64,000 nt of DNA from Enterococcus silesiacus (lineage in GTDB: Bacteria; Bacillota; Bacilli; Lactobacillales; Enterococcaceae). The translations under genes and the position numbers were made by a program. The stretch spans positions 3,782,001 through 3,846,000 of the forward strand of contig CP013614.1 of assembly GCA_001465115.1 (NCBI GenBank), read 5' to 3'. Shown here one piece after another: positions 43,637 through 55,052 of the stretch. Positions within the stretch are counted from its first letter, which is position 1. Every line of letters begins with the position of its first letter. The notes below the pieces were generated by a model. The model was given only the letters and a program-made list of their open reading frames with translations, did no database searches and was not told where the DNA came from.

Positions 43637-44314
43637 ATGCTAGTTGAAAACTTAGAAAATATAAATCGAGAAATTCAGCTAGCGTGTCAAAAATCTGCAC
43701 GGTCAGACGATGATGTAACAATGATTGCCGTGACTAAATCAGTGGGAAATGAGACTGCCAAGGAGCTTGCTGAACTTGGTATTGAGAATATGGCTGAGAA
43801 CCGAGTCGATAAATTACTAGCAAAAAAAGAGGCACTGAAAAATTTTTCATCTATTCAGTGGCATTTGATTGGTAATTTACAGCGTAGGAAGGTAAAATCA
43901 ATAATAAATGAGATAGATTATTTTCATGCTTTAGACAGTTTAAAATTAGCAGAAGAAATCCAGAAGCGGGCGGAGAAACAAATCTCCTGTTTCGTTGAAG
44001 TGAATATAACTGGTGAAGAAAGTAAACACGGGTTCAAATCAGATGAAGTTCTTGATTTTATCCATCAATTAGCTGAGTTTGATCGAATAAAAGTCGTAGG
44101 TTTGATGACTATGGCACCGTTAACTGCTTCTGAGCAAGATCTTCACGGAATATTTTCTAGGCTAACAGAATTGCGAAAGGCAATAAATAATCAGCATCTG
44201 TCATATGCACCATGTACAGAGCTTAGCATGGGAATGAGTAATGATTTCCCGATTGCTATTGAAGAAGGTGCAACTTTTGTACGAATCGGAACAGCAATAT
44301 TCAGAGGTGCGTAA
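43637..44314 (+). CDS. ylmE: PLP-binding protein YlmE/YggS (PLP homeostasis)
   Basis: 225 aa. The PLP-binding lysine is in MIAVTKSVGNE; other marks are ENRVDKLLAKKE, WHLIGNLQRRK, VEVNITGEESKHGF, VVGLMTMAP and LSMGMSNDFPIAIEEGATFVR in parts, then IGTAIFR. Alanine racemase-like barrel with no known catalytic activity. Standard place after ftsZ in Firmicutes. Sixteen bases after ftsZ. Confidence 0.95.
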   Translation: MLVENLENINREIQLACQKSARSDDDVTMIAVTKSVGNETAKELAELGIENMAENRVDKLLAKKEALKNFSSIQWHLIGNLQRRKVKSIINEIDYFHALDSLKLAEEIQKRAEKQISCFVEVNITGEESKHGFKSDEVLDFIHQLAEFDRIKVVGLMTMAPLTASEQDLHGIFSRLTELRKAINNQHLSYAPCTELSMGMSNDFPIAIEEGATFVRIGTAIFRGA

Positions 44315-44327
44315 AGGAGGGGAATCT

Positions 44328-44939
44328 ATGTCAATTTTTAGTAAAAATGCGTTATCGAGCTTTTTTGGATTATCTGGTGAAGATGAGTATGATAATTATG
44401 ATGAATATGAAGAGCAAAAGGTTGTAAATGAACAGCCAAGACAGACGGTTCGACAAACACCAGCACAAGCACAGGTACAAAGACCGACTGCAACTGAGCC
44501 GTTAACCGAAAAACCATCTGCTCGTTATCGTTCAACAGAAACGCATCAAGATAAAAAAGAAAGCCGTCAGGAAACAGCATTTAATGAGAAAAAGGTTGTC
44601 TCCATGCGTAGTTCTAATAACTCAAATTCAAAACGTTCGCAAGACACACCTAGTTCAAGCAGACCAGGTAAAATTACCATTCTTGAACCGCGAGTGTATT
44701 CTGAGGCTATGAATATTGCGAAGCACATTATTGCAAGTGATGCAGTGTTGATTAATTTTCATTTAGTGGAAGAAAATCAAGCTAGAAGAATTGTTGACTT
44801 TCTTACAGGAACTGTTTATGCACTAGATGGAGACATTCAACGTGTAGGCGATGAAATTTTTCTTTGTACTCCATCAAACATTGAAATCGATAGTGCTACA
44901 GCACAATCGTTAGCTAAGAAACAAATGTTTGATTTTTAG
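44328..44939 (+). CDS. sepF: Cell division protein SepF
   Basis: Start at ATG 44328 (MSIFSKNALSSFFGLSGEDE), with AAAGGAGGGGAATCT before it; the upstream in-frame start would overlap ylmE by 70 bases. 203 aa. N-terminal amphipathic membrane-binding helix, a long disordered Glu/Gln/Thr/Arg linker (30-115), then the SepF core (ITILEPRVYSEAMNIAKHII; VNFHLVEENQARRIVDFLTG-like; ALDGDIQRVGDEIFLCTPSN). It polymerises into rings that align FtsZ. Confidence 0.95.
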   Translation: MSIFSKNALSSFFGLSGEDEYDNYDEYEEQKVVNEQPRQTVRQTPAQAQVQRPTATEPLTEKPSARYRSTETHQDKKESRQETAFNEKKVVSMRSSNNSNSKRSQDTPSSSRPGKITILEPRVYSEAMNIAKHIIASDAVLINFHLVEENQARRIVDFLTGTVYALDGDIQRVGDEIFLCTPSNIEIDSATAQSLAKKQMFDF

Positions 44940-44955
44940 TCAGGAGGTAATTAGT

Positions 44956-45222
44956 ATCGCTTTAATTATATATATATTATATAAAGGTGTTCAAATCTAT
45001 TCAGGACTTTTGATCATTTATGCATTACTATCTTGGTTCCCAGGAGCATATGATTCTACATTTGGTCGTTTGATTGCAAGAATTTGCGAACCTTATTTAA
45101 GTTTATTTGATCGATTAAATTTACGAATAGGCATGGTAGGTTTTAATGTAATGATTGCAATTATTGTATTGAATTTAGCCGCAAGTGGATTAGGACGGAT
45201 TTTACAAGCCATCATGTATTAA
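44956..45222 (+). CDS. ylmG: YggT family membrane protein YlmG, likely non-AUG (AUC) start
   Basis: AGGAGG at 44942-44947 points to position 44956, where the codon is ATC (then GCT TTA ATT ATA), giving the usual family N-terminus (M)ALIIYILYKGVQIYSGLL. No ATG, GTG or TTG lies at proper distance; the only canonical start in frame is a TTG at 44929, inside sepF and ahead of the ribosome site. The 88-89-aa product has two membrane helices around YSGLLIIYALLSWFPGAY, RICEPYLSLFDRL and VGFNVMIAIIVLNLA. In place between sepF and ylmH. Confidence 0.8.
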   Translation: MALIIYILYKGVQIYSGLLIIYALLSWFPGAYDSTFGRLIARICEPYLSLFDRLNLRIGMVGFNVMIAIIVLNLAASGLGRILQAIMY

Positions 45223-45244
45223 TAAAAGAGAGGATGATTTATCT

Positions 45245-46027
45245 ATGAACGCAAATGTGTACCAACATTTTCGAAAAGATGAGCATCCTTTTATTGATTC
45301 TGTTGGTGATTGGCTGGAGCAAGTTGAAAGCCAATATGCTCCATATCTATCTGATTTTTTAGACCCAAGGCAGGCTTATATTTTAGAAACATTGATCCGA
45401 CAAAATAGTGAACTTGAGTTTCAGTTCTATGGTGGGTATGAGCAAGCTGAACGGAGACGCTGCCTGATTTTTCCTGATTACTATCAACCAAAAGAGGAAG
45501 ATTTTGATGTAGAATTGCTAGAAATCGTTTATCCTGTGAAATTCTCAACGTTATCTCATGGAAAGGTTTTGGGAACCTTAGTCAATACTGGGATCAAACG
45601 AGAATATTTTGGCGATATTATTTCTGACAGCGATCGCTGGCAAGTATTTGTTGCTAAAGAGATAACGAGTTTTGTTGAAAATCAGGTAGAAAAAATCGGG
45701 AAAATATCAGTAAGATTAGAAAAAAGAAAATATACAGAGATGATTCTTCCTAAAGATGACTGGACGCATGAACGGACAACAATAAGTTCGTTACGTCTGG
45801 ATAATTTGATCTCTAGCGTATATAATATATCTAGACAGAGATCAAAACAATTGATCGAATCTGGAAAAGTCAAAGTGAATTGGACGGAGAATACAAGACC
45901 AGATTTCTTGGTGGATCTTTTAGATATTGTATCTATCAGAGGTTTTGGCCGAATCCAGATTCAAGAGTTAGAGGGGAAGACGAAAAAGGACAAGTTTCGT
46001 TTGTTACTGGGAGTTCTACGAAAATAA
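45245..46027 (+). CDS. ylmH: S4-domain RNA-binding protein YlmH
   Basis: 260 aa. N-terminal alpha/beta part with FLDPRQAYILETLIRQNSE and QFYGGYEQAERRRCLIFPDY, central LGTLVNTGIKREYFGDI, and a C-terminal S4 domain (LRLDNLISSVYNISRQRSKQ; LIESGKVKVNW; DIVSIRGFGRIQIQ). Family members bind stalled ribosomal subunits or division-cluster mRNA; the role here is by homology. Lies between ylmG and divIVA, with AGAGAGGATG at the start. Confidence 0.93.
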   Translation: MNANVYQHFRKDEHPFIDSVGDWLEQVESQYAPYLSDFLDPRQAYILETLIRQNSELEFQFYGGYEQAERRRCLIFPDYYQPKEEDFDVELLEIVYPVKFSTLSHGKVLGTLVNTGIKREYFGDIISDSDRWQVFVAKEITSFVENQVEKIGKISVRLEKRKYTEMILPKDDWTHERTTISSLRLDNLISSVYNISRQRSKQLIESGKVKVNWTENTRPDFLVDLLDIVSIRGFGRIQIQELEGKTKKDKFRLLLGVLRK

Positions 46028-46046
46028 TCCAAAGAGGTGAAGGAAT

Positions 46047-46766
46047 ATGGCATTAACTCCATTAGATATTCAAAATAAGAACTTCTCTATAAAAATGAGA
46101 GGTTACAACCAAGATGATGTCGATGATTTCTTAGATCAAGTAACGAAAGATTATGAAGATTCTCTTCAAAAAACACGTGAGCTTGAGAAATCATTAAAAC
46201 ATGCAGAAGAAAAATTACAATATTTCAATGAATTAAAAGATGCGTTGAATCAATCAATTATTGTAGCGCAAGATACTGCAGATAAAGTAAAAACGAGTGC
46301 GAATAAAGAATCAGAAGTAATTGTAACATCTGCTGAAAACACAGCGAATGAAATGATTTCATCTGCTGAAAAGCGTTCAAGTAGTCTTATTACATCAGCA
46401 GAAGAAAAAGCAAAAGAAATTCTAACAGACGCAACAGATCGTGCGCGTCAATTAGCTGCTGAAACAGATGATTTGAAGAAGAAAACACGCGTCTTCCACC
46501 AACGTTTAAGTTTGATGCTAGAAGCACAATTAGAACAGGTGAAGAGTGAAGAGTGGAATGAGTTGTTAAAACCATTCTCAAGTTATGTAAGTGACTCTCA
46601 TACAGTTATCAAAGAGGTCTTAGCAGAAGAACTTGATAAAAGTGATGATGTGGTGGTTGAGACAATATCCACCGAACAACAAACTACAATAGAGCAACCA
46701 ACATTAGAAAAAGCTGCAATGGATCCAAAAGCAATGCTTGATTTGCTAAATAAAGATCCTAAATAA
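46047..46766 (+). CDS. divIVA: Cell division initiation protein DivIVA
   Basis: 239 aa. N-terminal lipid-binding domain MALTPLDIQNKNFSIKMRGY and NQDDVDDFLDQVTKDYEDSL, followed by a long coiled coil (30-165) and a helical C-terminal part with a Glu/Thr-rich tail. It marks poles and septa by binding curved membrane. AAAGAGGTGAAGGAAT precedes the ATG. Last gene before the ileS leader. Confidence 0.96.
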   Translation: MALTPLDIQNKNFSIKMRGYNQDDVDDFLDQVTKDYEDSLQKTRELEKSLKHAEEKLQYFNELKDALNQSIIVAQDTADKVKTSANKESEVIVTSAENTANEMISSAEKRSSSLITSAEEKAKEILTDATDRARQLAAETDDLKKKTRVFHQRLSLMLEAQLEQVKSEEWNELLKPFSSYVSDSHTVIKEVLAEELDKSDDVVVETISTEQQTTIEQPTLEKAAMDPKAMLDLLNKDPK

Positions 46767-46789
46767 TTTCGTATATAAATAGAACAGAA

Positions 46790-47004
46790 AAGTCAATAAC
46801 CATTCTTTTAGCGAGTCAATGATAGTGAAAGTTTGACAGACCCTGGTATTGAAAAGATCCTCTATTTTACTCAAGTTTGAACCAAGTAAAACTTGACGAG
46901 TGATTTCGTTAACAATTAACAGAGGAAATAATTGAGTGTATCAATTATTTTAAATTTGGGTGGTAACGCGAGTACTTTCGTCCCTTGGGATGAAGGTACT
47001 TTTT
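46790..47004 (+). promoter_or_regulatory. T-box riboswitch of ileS
   Basis: The T-box sequence TGGGTGGTAACGCG is at 46957-46970, followed by the terminator AGTACTTTCGTCCC-TT-GGGATGAAGGTACT (14 pairs) and TTTTT at 47000-47004. Stem III is AATAATTGA-GTGTA-TCAATTATT just before the T-box, and a distal stem-I helix AAGTTT/AAACTT lies near 46829-46893. Uncharged tRNA-Ile pairing with the T-box should prevent termination and raise ileS expression. I could not place the specifier codon securely: ATC at 46857 and ATT at 46903 are both possible. Confidence 0.9.
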
Positions 47005-47009
47005 GCTGT

Positions 47010-47150
47010 GAATCACTGCACTTCGTTTCGATCTCATCAATTTCTAAGAGCTAAAGCACTAAGAATTGAAGGACTGCGACTGGCTTTGCCAGAGTAGATG
47101 ATGAACAGTACAAGGCGCGCAAAGAGAGAGAAGTATCGCATTAGTGAATC
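47010..47150 (+). repeat. Family B repeat, single copy between the ileS T-box and ileS
   Basis: Starts GAATCACTGCACTTCGTTTC, has ATCTCATCAA, CTAAGAATTGAAGG, GACTGGCTTTGCCAGAGTAG and GCAAAGAGAGAGAAGTATCG, and ends in TAGTGAATCA, i.e. the start of another unit. About three quarters identical by eye to the array at 21.4 kb. It follows the T-box U-run by five bases. Confidence 0.85.
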
Positions 47151-47253
47151 AGCAAAATGCCTGCTGAAAATCTTAGTAAGGATTAGTTTAAACTAGTTAA
47201 CACAGTAACTTATTTTTCAATCAATATTCAGAAATGAAAGCGAGGAAATCAAA

Positions 47254-50040
47254 TTGAAAATGAAAGAAACATTACAGTTGGGAAAAACAGCTTTTCCAAT
47301 GCGTGGTAATTTGCCAAACCGTGAGGTAGAATGGCAAAAAGACTGGGAAGAGCAAAAAATTTATGAAAAACGTCAAGAATTAAACGAAGGCAAACCGACT
47401 TTTGTTCTTCATGATGGGCCACCCTATGCCAACGGAAATATTCACTTAGGCCATTCGTTAAATAAAATCAGTAAAGATATCATTATCCGTTCAAAATCTA
47501 TGTCTGGATTCCGCTCGCCCTACGTTCCAGGCTGGGATACACATGGATTACCGATCGAACAAGTACTGACAAACAAAGGAATTAAAAGAAAAGAAATGAC
47601 CTTAGCTGAATATCGCGAAAAATGTGAAGAATATGCACGTTCACAAGTAGATACTCAACGTGCTGATTTCAAGCGTTTAGGTGTTGCTGGCGATTGGGAA
47701 CATCCTTATGTCACATTAGATCCAACTTATGAAGCAGCTGAAATTCGTGTGTTTGGAAAAATGGCTGAAAAAGGCTATATCTACAAAGGCTTAAAACCAA
47801 TTTACTGGTCTCCATCAAGTGAGTCTTCACTAGCTGAAGCTGAAATCGAATATAAAGATGTCAAATCACCATCTATTTATGTTGCATTTAAAGTGGTTGA
47901 CGGCAAAGGAATCTTAGATACAGATACGTCATTGGTAATCTGGACGACAACGCCTTGGACATTTCCTGCAAACTTAGGAATTTCAGTAAATCCTACGTAT
48001 CAATATGTTATTGTTAAAGCATACGGTAAAAAATACGTTGTTGCTAAAGATCTTTTAGAAACTGTAAAAGAAGCAATCGGCTGGGATGATGTTGAAGTTC
48101 TTGAAACGATTTCTGGTAAAGATATGGAATATATGACAGCACAACATCCATTTTACGATCGTACATCATTAGTTATGTTAGGGGATCATGTAACACTAGA
48201 TGCTGGTACTGGGCTAGTTCATACGGCTCCAGGACATGGTGAAGATGACTATATCGTAGGGAAAAAATATAATTTAGACGTGCTTTCACCAGTGGATAAT
48301 CGTGGTGTATTTACGGATGAAGCGCCTGGCTTTGAAGGCATCTTCTATGATAAAGCTAACCCAATGATCACTGCTTTACTGGATGAAAAAGATGCGTTAT
48401 TAAAATTGGATTTCTTTACACATAGTTATCCACATGACTGGCGTACAAAGAAACCTGTCATTTATCGCGCAACTCCGCAATGGTTTGCATCAATTGATAA
48501 GTTCCGCCAAAATATCTTAGATGAAGTAGAAAAAGTCGATTGGATCCTACCTTGGGGGAAAACACGTCTTTACAATATGATTCGTGACCGTGGTGACTGG
48601 GTGATTTCTCGTCAACGCGCTTGGGGTGTTCCATTACCAATCTTCTATGCTGAAAATGGTGAAGCGATCATCACACCAGAAACAATCGAACATGTGGCGA
48701 ATCTATTTGCTGAACATGGATCAAATGTCTGGTTTAAACGTGAAGCGAAAGAATTATTACCAGAAGGATTTACACATCCTGGTTCGCCAAATGGTGAATT
48801 TACGAAAGAAAATGATATCATGGATGTTTGGTTTGATTCTGGTTCTTCACATGAGGCAGTATTGCGTCAACGTCCAGAACTGACTTTTCCAGCTGACATG
48901 TATCTAGAAGGCTCTGATCAATACCGTGGCTGGTTTAATTCAAGTATTACAACAAGTGTAGCCATCAATGGGGTAGCGCCTTATAAAGCTGTTTTATCAC
49001 AAGGTTTTACTTTGGACGGTGAAGGTCGTAAGATGAGTAAATCACTTGGAAATACGATCTTACCGGATAAAGTAATCAAACAAATGGGTGCGGACATTTT
49101 GCGCCTGTGGGTAAGTAGTGTGGATTATGAAGCGGACGTGCGAGTTTCAATGGATATCTTGAATCAAGTGTCTGAAGTGTACCGCAAAATCCGTAACACT
49201 ATGCGTTTCTTATTAGCCAATACAAGTGATTTTGAACCAAAAGAGCACACTGTGGCATATGAAGAGTTGCGTTCTGTGGATAAGTATATGATGGTTCGTT
49301 TAAATCAAGTGATTCAAGAAATTCGTGAAAAAGGCTATGAAAAATACAACTTCATGCAAATTTATCGTTCAGTAATGAATTTCTTAACGGTTGATCTATC
49401 TTCGTTCTATTTGGATTTTGCTAAAGATGTTGTCTACATTGAAGCGGAAGATAACTATCAACGTCGTTGTATGCAAACAGTATTTTATCAAATCGCTGTG
49501 GCATTAACAAAACTATTAACACCGATCATTCCACATACCTCTGAGGAAATCTGGAGCTTCTTAAAAGAAGACGAAGATTATGTTCAGTTAGCTGAATTCC
49601 CAGGATATGTTGAGTTTGCTAATCAACAAGAATTACTAGATACATGGGCAGCATTTATGGACTTTAGAGATAATGTTCTAAAAGCGCTAGAAGAAGCAAG
49701 AAATTCCAAATTGATCGGTAAATCGTTAGAAGCCAAGGTAACTGTTTATCCTAATCAACAAATCCATGAGTTACTAACAGCTGTGGATGCAGATATCGCT
49801 CAATTATTGATTGTTTCTGATTTTGAGGTAGCGGCTTTAACAGCAGAAGTTCCTGAAAATGTTGAAAGATTCGATGATATGTCGATTCTTGTGGAAAAAG
49901 CACCAGGTGAAACATGCGAACGTTGTCGTGCAGTACGTACAGATGTTGGTGAAGATGAAAAATTACCACATTTATGTGGTCGTTGTGCTACAATTGTTGA
50001 AGGAAATTATCCAGAAGCTGTAGCTGAAGGATTTGAATAA
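47254..50040 (+). CDS. ileS: Isoleucyl-tRNA synthetase
   Basis: 928 aa. TTG at 47254 is seven bases after GAGGA; the ATG two codons on is also possible. HIGH motif in [15 protein letters not shown], editing domain with [12 protein letters not shown] and [21 protein letters not shown] in [12 protein letters not shown], anticodon-binding helical domain, and a C-terminal zinc site CERC...CGRC. Class I enzyme that charges tRNA-Ile and edits valine. It is regulated by the T-box upstream and separated from it by a repeat of about 140 bp. Confidence 0.97.
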   Translation: MKMKETLQLGKTAFPMRGNLPNREVEWQKDWEEQKIYEKRQELNEGKPTFVLHDGPPYANGNIHLGHSLNKISKDIIIRSKSMSGFRSPYVPGWDTHGLPIEQVLTNKGIKRKEMTLAEYREKCEEYARSQVDTQRADFKRLGVAGDWEHPYVTLDPTYEAAEIRVFGKMAEKGYIYKGLKPIYWSPSSESSLAEAEIEYKDVKSPSIYVAFKVVDGKGILDTDTSLVIWTTTPWTFPANLGISVNPTYQYVIVKAYGKKYVVAKDLLETVKEAIGWDDVEVLETISGKDMEYMTAQHPFYDRTSLVMLGDHVTLDAGTGLVHTAPGHGEDDYIVGKKYNLDVLSPVDNRGVFTDEAPGFEGIFYDKANPMITALLDEKDALLKLDFFTHSYPHDWRTKKPVIYRATPQWFASIDKFRQNILDEVEKVDWILPWGKTRLYNMIRDRGDWVISRQRAWGVPLPIFYAENGEAIITPETIEHVANLFAEHGSNVWFKREAKELLPEGFTHPGSPNGEFTKENDIMDVWFDSGSSHEAVLRQRPELTFPADMYLEGSDQYRGWFNSSITTSVAINGVAPYKAVLSQGFTLDGEGRKMSKSLGNTILPDKVIKQMGADILRLWVSSVDYEADVRVSMDILNQVSEVYRKIRNTMRFLLANTSDFEPKEHTVAYEELRSVDKYMMVRLNQVIQEIREKGYEKYNFMQIYRSVMNFLTVDLSSFYLDFAKDVVYIEAEDNYQRRCMQTVFYQIAVALTKLLTPIIPHTSEEIWSFLKEDEDYVQLAEFPGYVEFANQQELLDTWAAFMDFRDNVLKALEEARNSKLIGKSLEAKVTVYPNQQIHELLTAVDADIAQLLIVSDFEVAALTAEVPENVERFDDMSILVEKAPGETCERCRAVRTDVGEDEKLPHLCGRCATIVEGNYPEAVAEGFE

Positions 50041-50045
50041 TAGAC

Positions 50046-50082
50046 AAAAAAGAAGTCCGGAATTTACCGGGCTTCTTTTTTT
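50046..50082. terminator. Bidirectional terminator between ileS and zwf
   Basis: Stem AAAAAAGAAGTCCGG / CCGGGCTTCTTTTTT with one G-T pair and loop AATTTA; T-runs on both strands. Confidence 0.9.
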
Positions 50083-50104
50083 AATGGTACAATTATTTGT
50101 TAAC

Positions 50105-51625
50105 CTAATCTAATTTACCGCGTTCACGGTACCAGATATCAGGTTGCCAATCCCAAGTGAAACCATCTTTTTCTAATAAATCAAAAGCTGTCTCAGGTCC
50201 CATTGAACCCGCTGCATAATTTGGGAAGTCTACAGCTGTTTTGTCCCAAGCCTGACGAATGATATCAACGATGCGCCAAGATTGAGCGACTTCGTCCCAG
50301 TGAGAGAAGTTAGTGCCATCACCATTCAGGCTATCTAATAATAGTTTTTCATAAGCTTCTGGACTATTACCTGTTGTCTCAGCACTATGACGATAATCTA
50401 GTTTTACTGGAGTTGTCGTAAATCCTTGACCGATCTCTTTGCCATTTAGGGTCATCGAGAAGCCTTCAGTTGGTTGGATATAGATTGTTAAAACATTAGG
50501 TGGTAAATCTGTTTTTTCGCCGCATTTATCGATGTCATCTTTGAAGACGTTGACAGGAACTTGTTTAAAGACAATGTTGATACGTGTTCCTTTTTCTGTT
50601 AGACGTTTGCCAGTACGAATATAAAATGGTACGCCTGACCAACGGAAATTATCAATTAAAAATTTTCCAGCAACAAAGGTTTCGATTTGAGAATGTTCAT
50701 CGACATTTGGTTCTTCTCGGTAACTAACAAATTCCTGATCATCTAATTTCCCCTGTCCATATTGACCGCGGACAAAGTTTGCCAATGCTTCTTCTTCTGA
50801 GTAAAGGCGGATTGCTTGTAAAGCTTTTACTTTCTCTGCACGAATTTCGGCTTCTGAAAAAGCAACAGGAGGCTCCATAGCCAATAATGAGACAACTTGG
50901 AGAATATGGTTTTGAACCATATCTTTTAATGCGCCACTATGGTCGTAGTAGCCACCACGATCTTCTACACCAAGACTTTCAGCAAATGTAATTTGTACAT
51001 TGTCGATATAACGATTATTCCATTGGGATTCGAAAATATTATTAGCAAAGCGAATCGCAGAAATATTTTGGATCATTTCTTTCCCTAAGTAATGATCGAT
51101 CCTAAAAATGTCCTTTTCAGGAAAAACGGCACGAATTTCTTCATTCAGTTGATAGGCTGAGTCATAATCTGCACCAAATGGTTTCTCAATAACCAAACGG
51201 TCAAAACCATTATCAGTTAAAATTGCCTGTGATTTTAAGTGTTGAACGATCGTGCCAAAAAATTGCGGAGCCATCGCTAGATAATAAATATGGTTACCGC
51301 CTAATTCATATTTATCATTCAACGTATCAGATAATCTTTTTAGAGTATCATAATGCTCGGAATCATTGACATCATGGGCTTGATAATAGAAGTGACTTGA
51401 AAAAGCGTCTGCTTCTTCTGGTGTCGGATTCAAGTCTTTGATCGTTTCACGAACAATTTCTCGGTAGTGTTCATCAGACCAGTCTCTTCGTGCTGTACCA
51501 ATAACTGCAAAGTGTTCTGCTATACTTCCTTTACGGTACAAACGGAATAAAGAAGGGTAAAGCTTTCGTTTTGCTAAGTCACCTGTACCGCCAAATATAG
51601 TAAATAGAGCTATTTTTTCGTTCAT
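50105..51625 (-). CDS. zwf: Glucose-6-phosphate 1-dehydrogenase
   Basis: 506 aa. Dinucleotide loop FGGTGDLAKRKLYPSLF at residues 11-27; active-site signature RIDHYLGKEMIQN with the catalytic His; substrate region EKPFGAD; GALKDMVQNHILQV further on. It oxidises glucose-6-phosphate to 6-phosphogluconolactone with NADP and opens the pentose phosphate path. On the minus strand after the metalloregulator gene (50 bases), possibly but not certainly co-transcribed with it. Confidence 0.97.
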   Translation of the reverse strand: MNEKIALFTIFGGTGDLAKRKLYPSLFRLYRKGSIAEHFAVIGTARRDWSDEHYREIVRETIKDLNPTPEEADAFSSHFYYQAHDVNDSEHYDTLKRLSDTLNDKYELGGNHIYYLAMAPQFFGTIVQHLKSQAILTDNGFDRLVIEKPFGADYDSAYQLNEEIRAVFPEKDIFRIDHYLGKEMIQNISAIRFANNIFESQWNNRYIDNVQITFAESLGVEDRGGYYDHSGALKDMVQNHILQVVSLLAMEPPVAFSEAEIRAEKVKALQAIRLYSEEEALANFVRGQYGQGKLDDQEFVSYREEPNVDEHSQIETFVAGKFLIDNFRWSGVPFYIRTGKRLTEKGTRINIVFKQVPVNVFKDDIDKCGEKTDLPPNVLTIYIQPTEGFSMTLNGKEIGQGFTTTPVKLDYRHSAETTGNSPEAYEKLLLDSLNGDGTNFSHWDEVAQSWRIVDIIRQAWDKTAVDFPNYAAGSMGPETAFDLLEKDGFTWDWQPDIWYRERGKLD

Positions 51626-51675
51626 GCTAGTTCCCCGCTTTCTTATTATCCAATACTGTAAGATTGGACCTGTGA

Positions 51676-52323
51676 TTATAATTGATCAACAAAAATCGTA
51701 CTTGCCGCTTTATAGCTGATTGCCAATTCTTTTTTATGATTACTAATACTAATGGGCCCTTCATAGGCCGCAATCTCATTGATTATATATTCTTCATGGA
51801 TCTTTAGGTCGATCGAAACTAGATAATCCAATAACTCTTTTTCGTCTAATACACGAGCAATACGAATCTTAGTTCCAACAGGATAGTCTATTAATGTTTG
51901 GCGTTTTTCTTCGTGGACAGGTTGATCATCTCCCGGGATAACGCCGCCATGGGGACAAAATTGTGGCTGATTCAAGTACGAGGATAAACGATTTGCTAAT
52001 GTTTGTGAAGTGACATGTTCTAAGACTTCTGCATCATCATGAACTTCGTTCCATGAGTAATTTAAATGTTCAACAAGGAATACTTCCCATAATCGATGTT
52101 TGCGAATAAGTGTACTTGCTTTTTTCAGTCCTAGCTCTGTTAATTGGACACCTTGATAAGGAGAATGTACAACCAACTCTTCTTTTACTAATTTTGAAAT
52201 CATCTCGCTAACAGATGCTGCTGAAACATCTAAACCTGAGACGATTTGCTTGTTGTTGATTTTATTTTCATCGCCACCTAACTCAAAAATCAGCTTTAGG
52301 TAGTCTTCACGATTCGGGGTCAT
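51676..52323 (-). CDS. DtxR/MntR-family metal-dependent regulator
   Basis: Start at ATG 52323 (MTPNREDYLKLIFELGGDEN), eight bases after AAAGGA; the ATG three codons upstream overlaps that site. 215 aa. Winged helix 1-65 (NNKQIVSGLDVSAASVSEMI; KLVKEELVVHSPYQGVQLTE), metal-binding/dimer domain 70-140 (RLWEVFLVEHLNYSWNEVHD; DAEVLEHV), and a C-terminal SH3-like/FeoA domain. It probably senses manganese or iron; the metal cannot be told by sequence alone here. Confidence 0.88.
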   Translation of the reverse strand: MTPNREDYLKLIFELGGDENKINNKQIVSGLDVSAASVSEMISKLVKEELVVHSPYQGVQLTELGLKKASTLIRKHRLWEVFLVEHLNYSWNEVHDDAEVLEHVTSQTLANRLSSYLNQPQFCPHGGVIPGDDQPVHEEKRQTLIDYPVGTKIRIARVLDEKELLDYLVSIDLKIHEEYIINEIAAYEGPISISNHKKELAISYKAASTIFVDQL

Positions 52324-52459
52324 ATTGTTCATCCTTTCAAAGAAGCCATCAAGATAAGTTTATCAGAAAATTGTTTTTTTGACCATTTAATAATATGTTA
52401 ATCTTAAAAAAAATGATTAATTTGTTCGCTTGAAAGTTCAATAGCAAACAAACATAGAA

Positions 52460-52474
52460 ATGATAACGTTTTCT
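52460..52474 (+). promoter_or_regulatory. cre-like site (CcpA) upstream of glpK
   Basis: ATGATAACGTTTTCT fits WTGNAANCGNWNNCW with one mismatch. It is about 190 bases before the -10 box, so its effect on glpK is not certain; catabolite repression of glycerol genes is well known in Firmicutes. Confidence 0.4.
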
Positions 52475-52570
52475 GCTGGTTTTACAGTGCAGCTAATTGT
52501 AAAAGCTCAACAGGAAAAAAGGGGCTTTAAGTGCTACATTAAAATACCGTTAGAATATATAAAGAAGTAA

Positions 52571-54193
<1,623 letters not shown>

Positions 54194-54209
54194 AAGGAAG
54201 AGATATGGA

Positions 54210-55010
54210 ATGAATTATCAAACAAAAACTTGGCAAGCGCCTATAGGTTCCTATCAAGAAATTTGTCCTGATGAGCGTTTACGGTTGTATATTGATCGTT
54301 ACTGGTTTTCTTATGCAGAGCAGTTAAGCCCACCAGCTCGAATCATTCCTGATTTATGTTCAGATTTGATTTTTTTACTTAGTCCGGAATTTGATATTTT
54401 AGAAGCAACGATTTGCGGACCGAATACAAGCTTTTTTTATTCTCGCGTGGATCGTCCAACAATTTTCTTTGGCATCCGTTTCTATTTAAATGGAATGTAT
54501 CCATTTCTTAAACATTCATTGAAAGGACTGAAAGATCAGCGAGTCGCGTTAGAGTTGCTTGAAAAGTCGATGGCGGCAGCTTTAATTGGTCATTTATCGG
54601 GAAAAGCAACACAAAGTGAACTTATTAAAAGTGCTAATCGTTATTTTTTAGAACAATTAAATCATTTGAATACCAAAAGAGTTTCTTCTCCTATACAAGA
54701 ATTCATCACAAGGCAAGATTATTCGTTCAGTTACAATGAATATGTAGCCACTAATTCGCTTTCTGAAAGAAGTTTGCAGCGTTTATTCAGAGAAGAAACG
54801 GGCTTGTCTCCTTATGAAGCATTTGACGTTTTGCGGTTTCAAAAAGTTTATCAAGAGTTAGTCAACTTTCCTGAGGTAAAGCATCTAGACTTAGTTGGAA
54901 AATATGACTTTTTTGATCAAGCACACTATAGTCGGAAACTGAAAAAAATGACTGGCTTGACTCCGCAAGAAATTCGTCAGCATGTCGGTATTTTACAAGA
55001 CAAGAAATAA
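54210..55010 (+). CDS. AraC-family transcriptional regulator
   Basis: Start at ATG 54210 (MNYQTKTWQAPIGSYQEICP), seven bases after AAAAGGAAGAG; the longer reading lies in glpK in another frame. 266 aa. N-terminal beta domain with PDLCSDLIFLLSPEF and FFGIRFYLNGMYPFL; C-terminal AraC HTH about 170-260 with SLSERSLQRLFREETGLSPY and FFDQAHYSRKLKKMTGLTPQ, both helices complete. The effector is unknown; it follows glpK by 16 bases and may be co-transcribed. Confidence 0.87.
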   Translation: MNYQTKTWQAPIGSYQEICPDERLRLYIDRYWFSYAEQLSPPARIIPDLCSDLIFLLSPEFDILEATICGPNTSFFYSRVDRPTIFFGIRFYLNGMYPFLKHSLKGLKDQRVALELLEKSMAAALIGHLSGKATQSELIKSANRYFLEQLNHLNTKRVSSPIQEFITRQDYSFSYNEYVATNSLSERSLQRLFREETGLSPYEAFDVLRFQKVYQELVNFPEVKHLDLVGKYDFFDQAHYSRKLKKMTGLTPQEIRQHVGILQDKK

Positions 55011-55052
55011 ATCATTGATTATAATGAAGAAAATGAGATGGAGGAGATTAAT

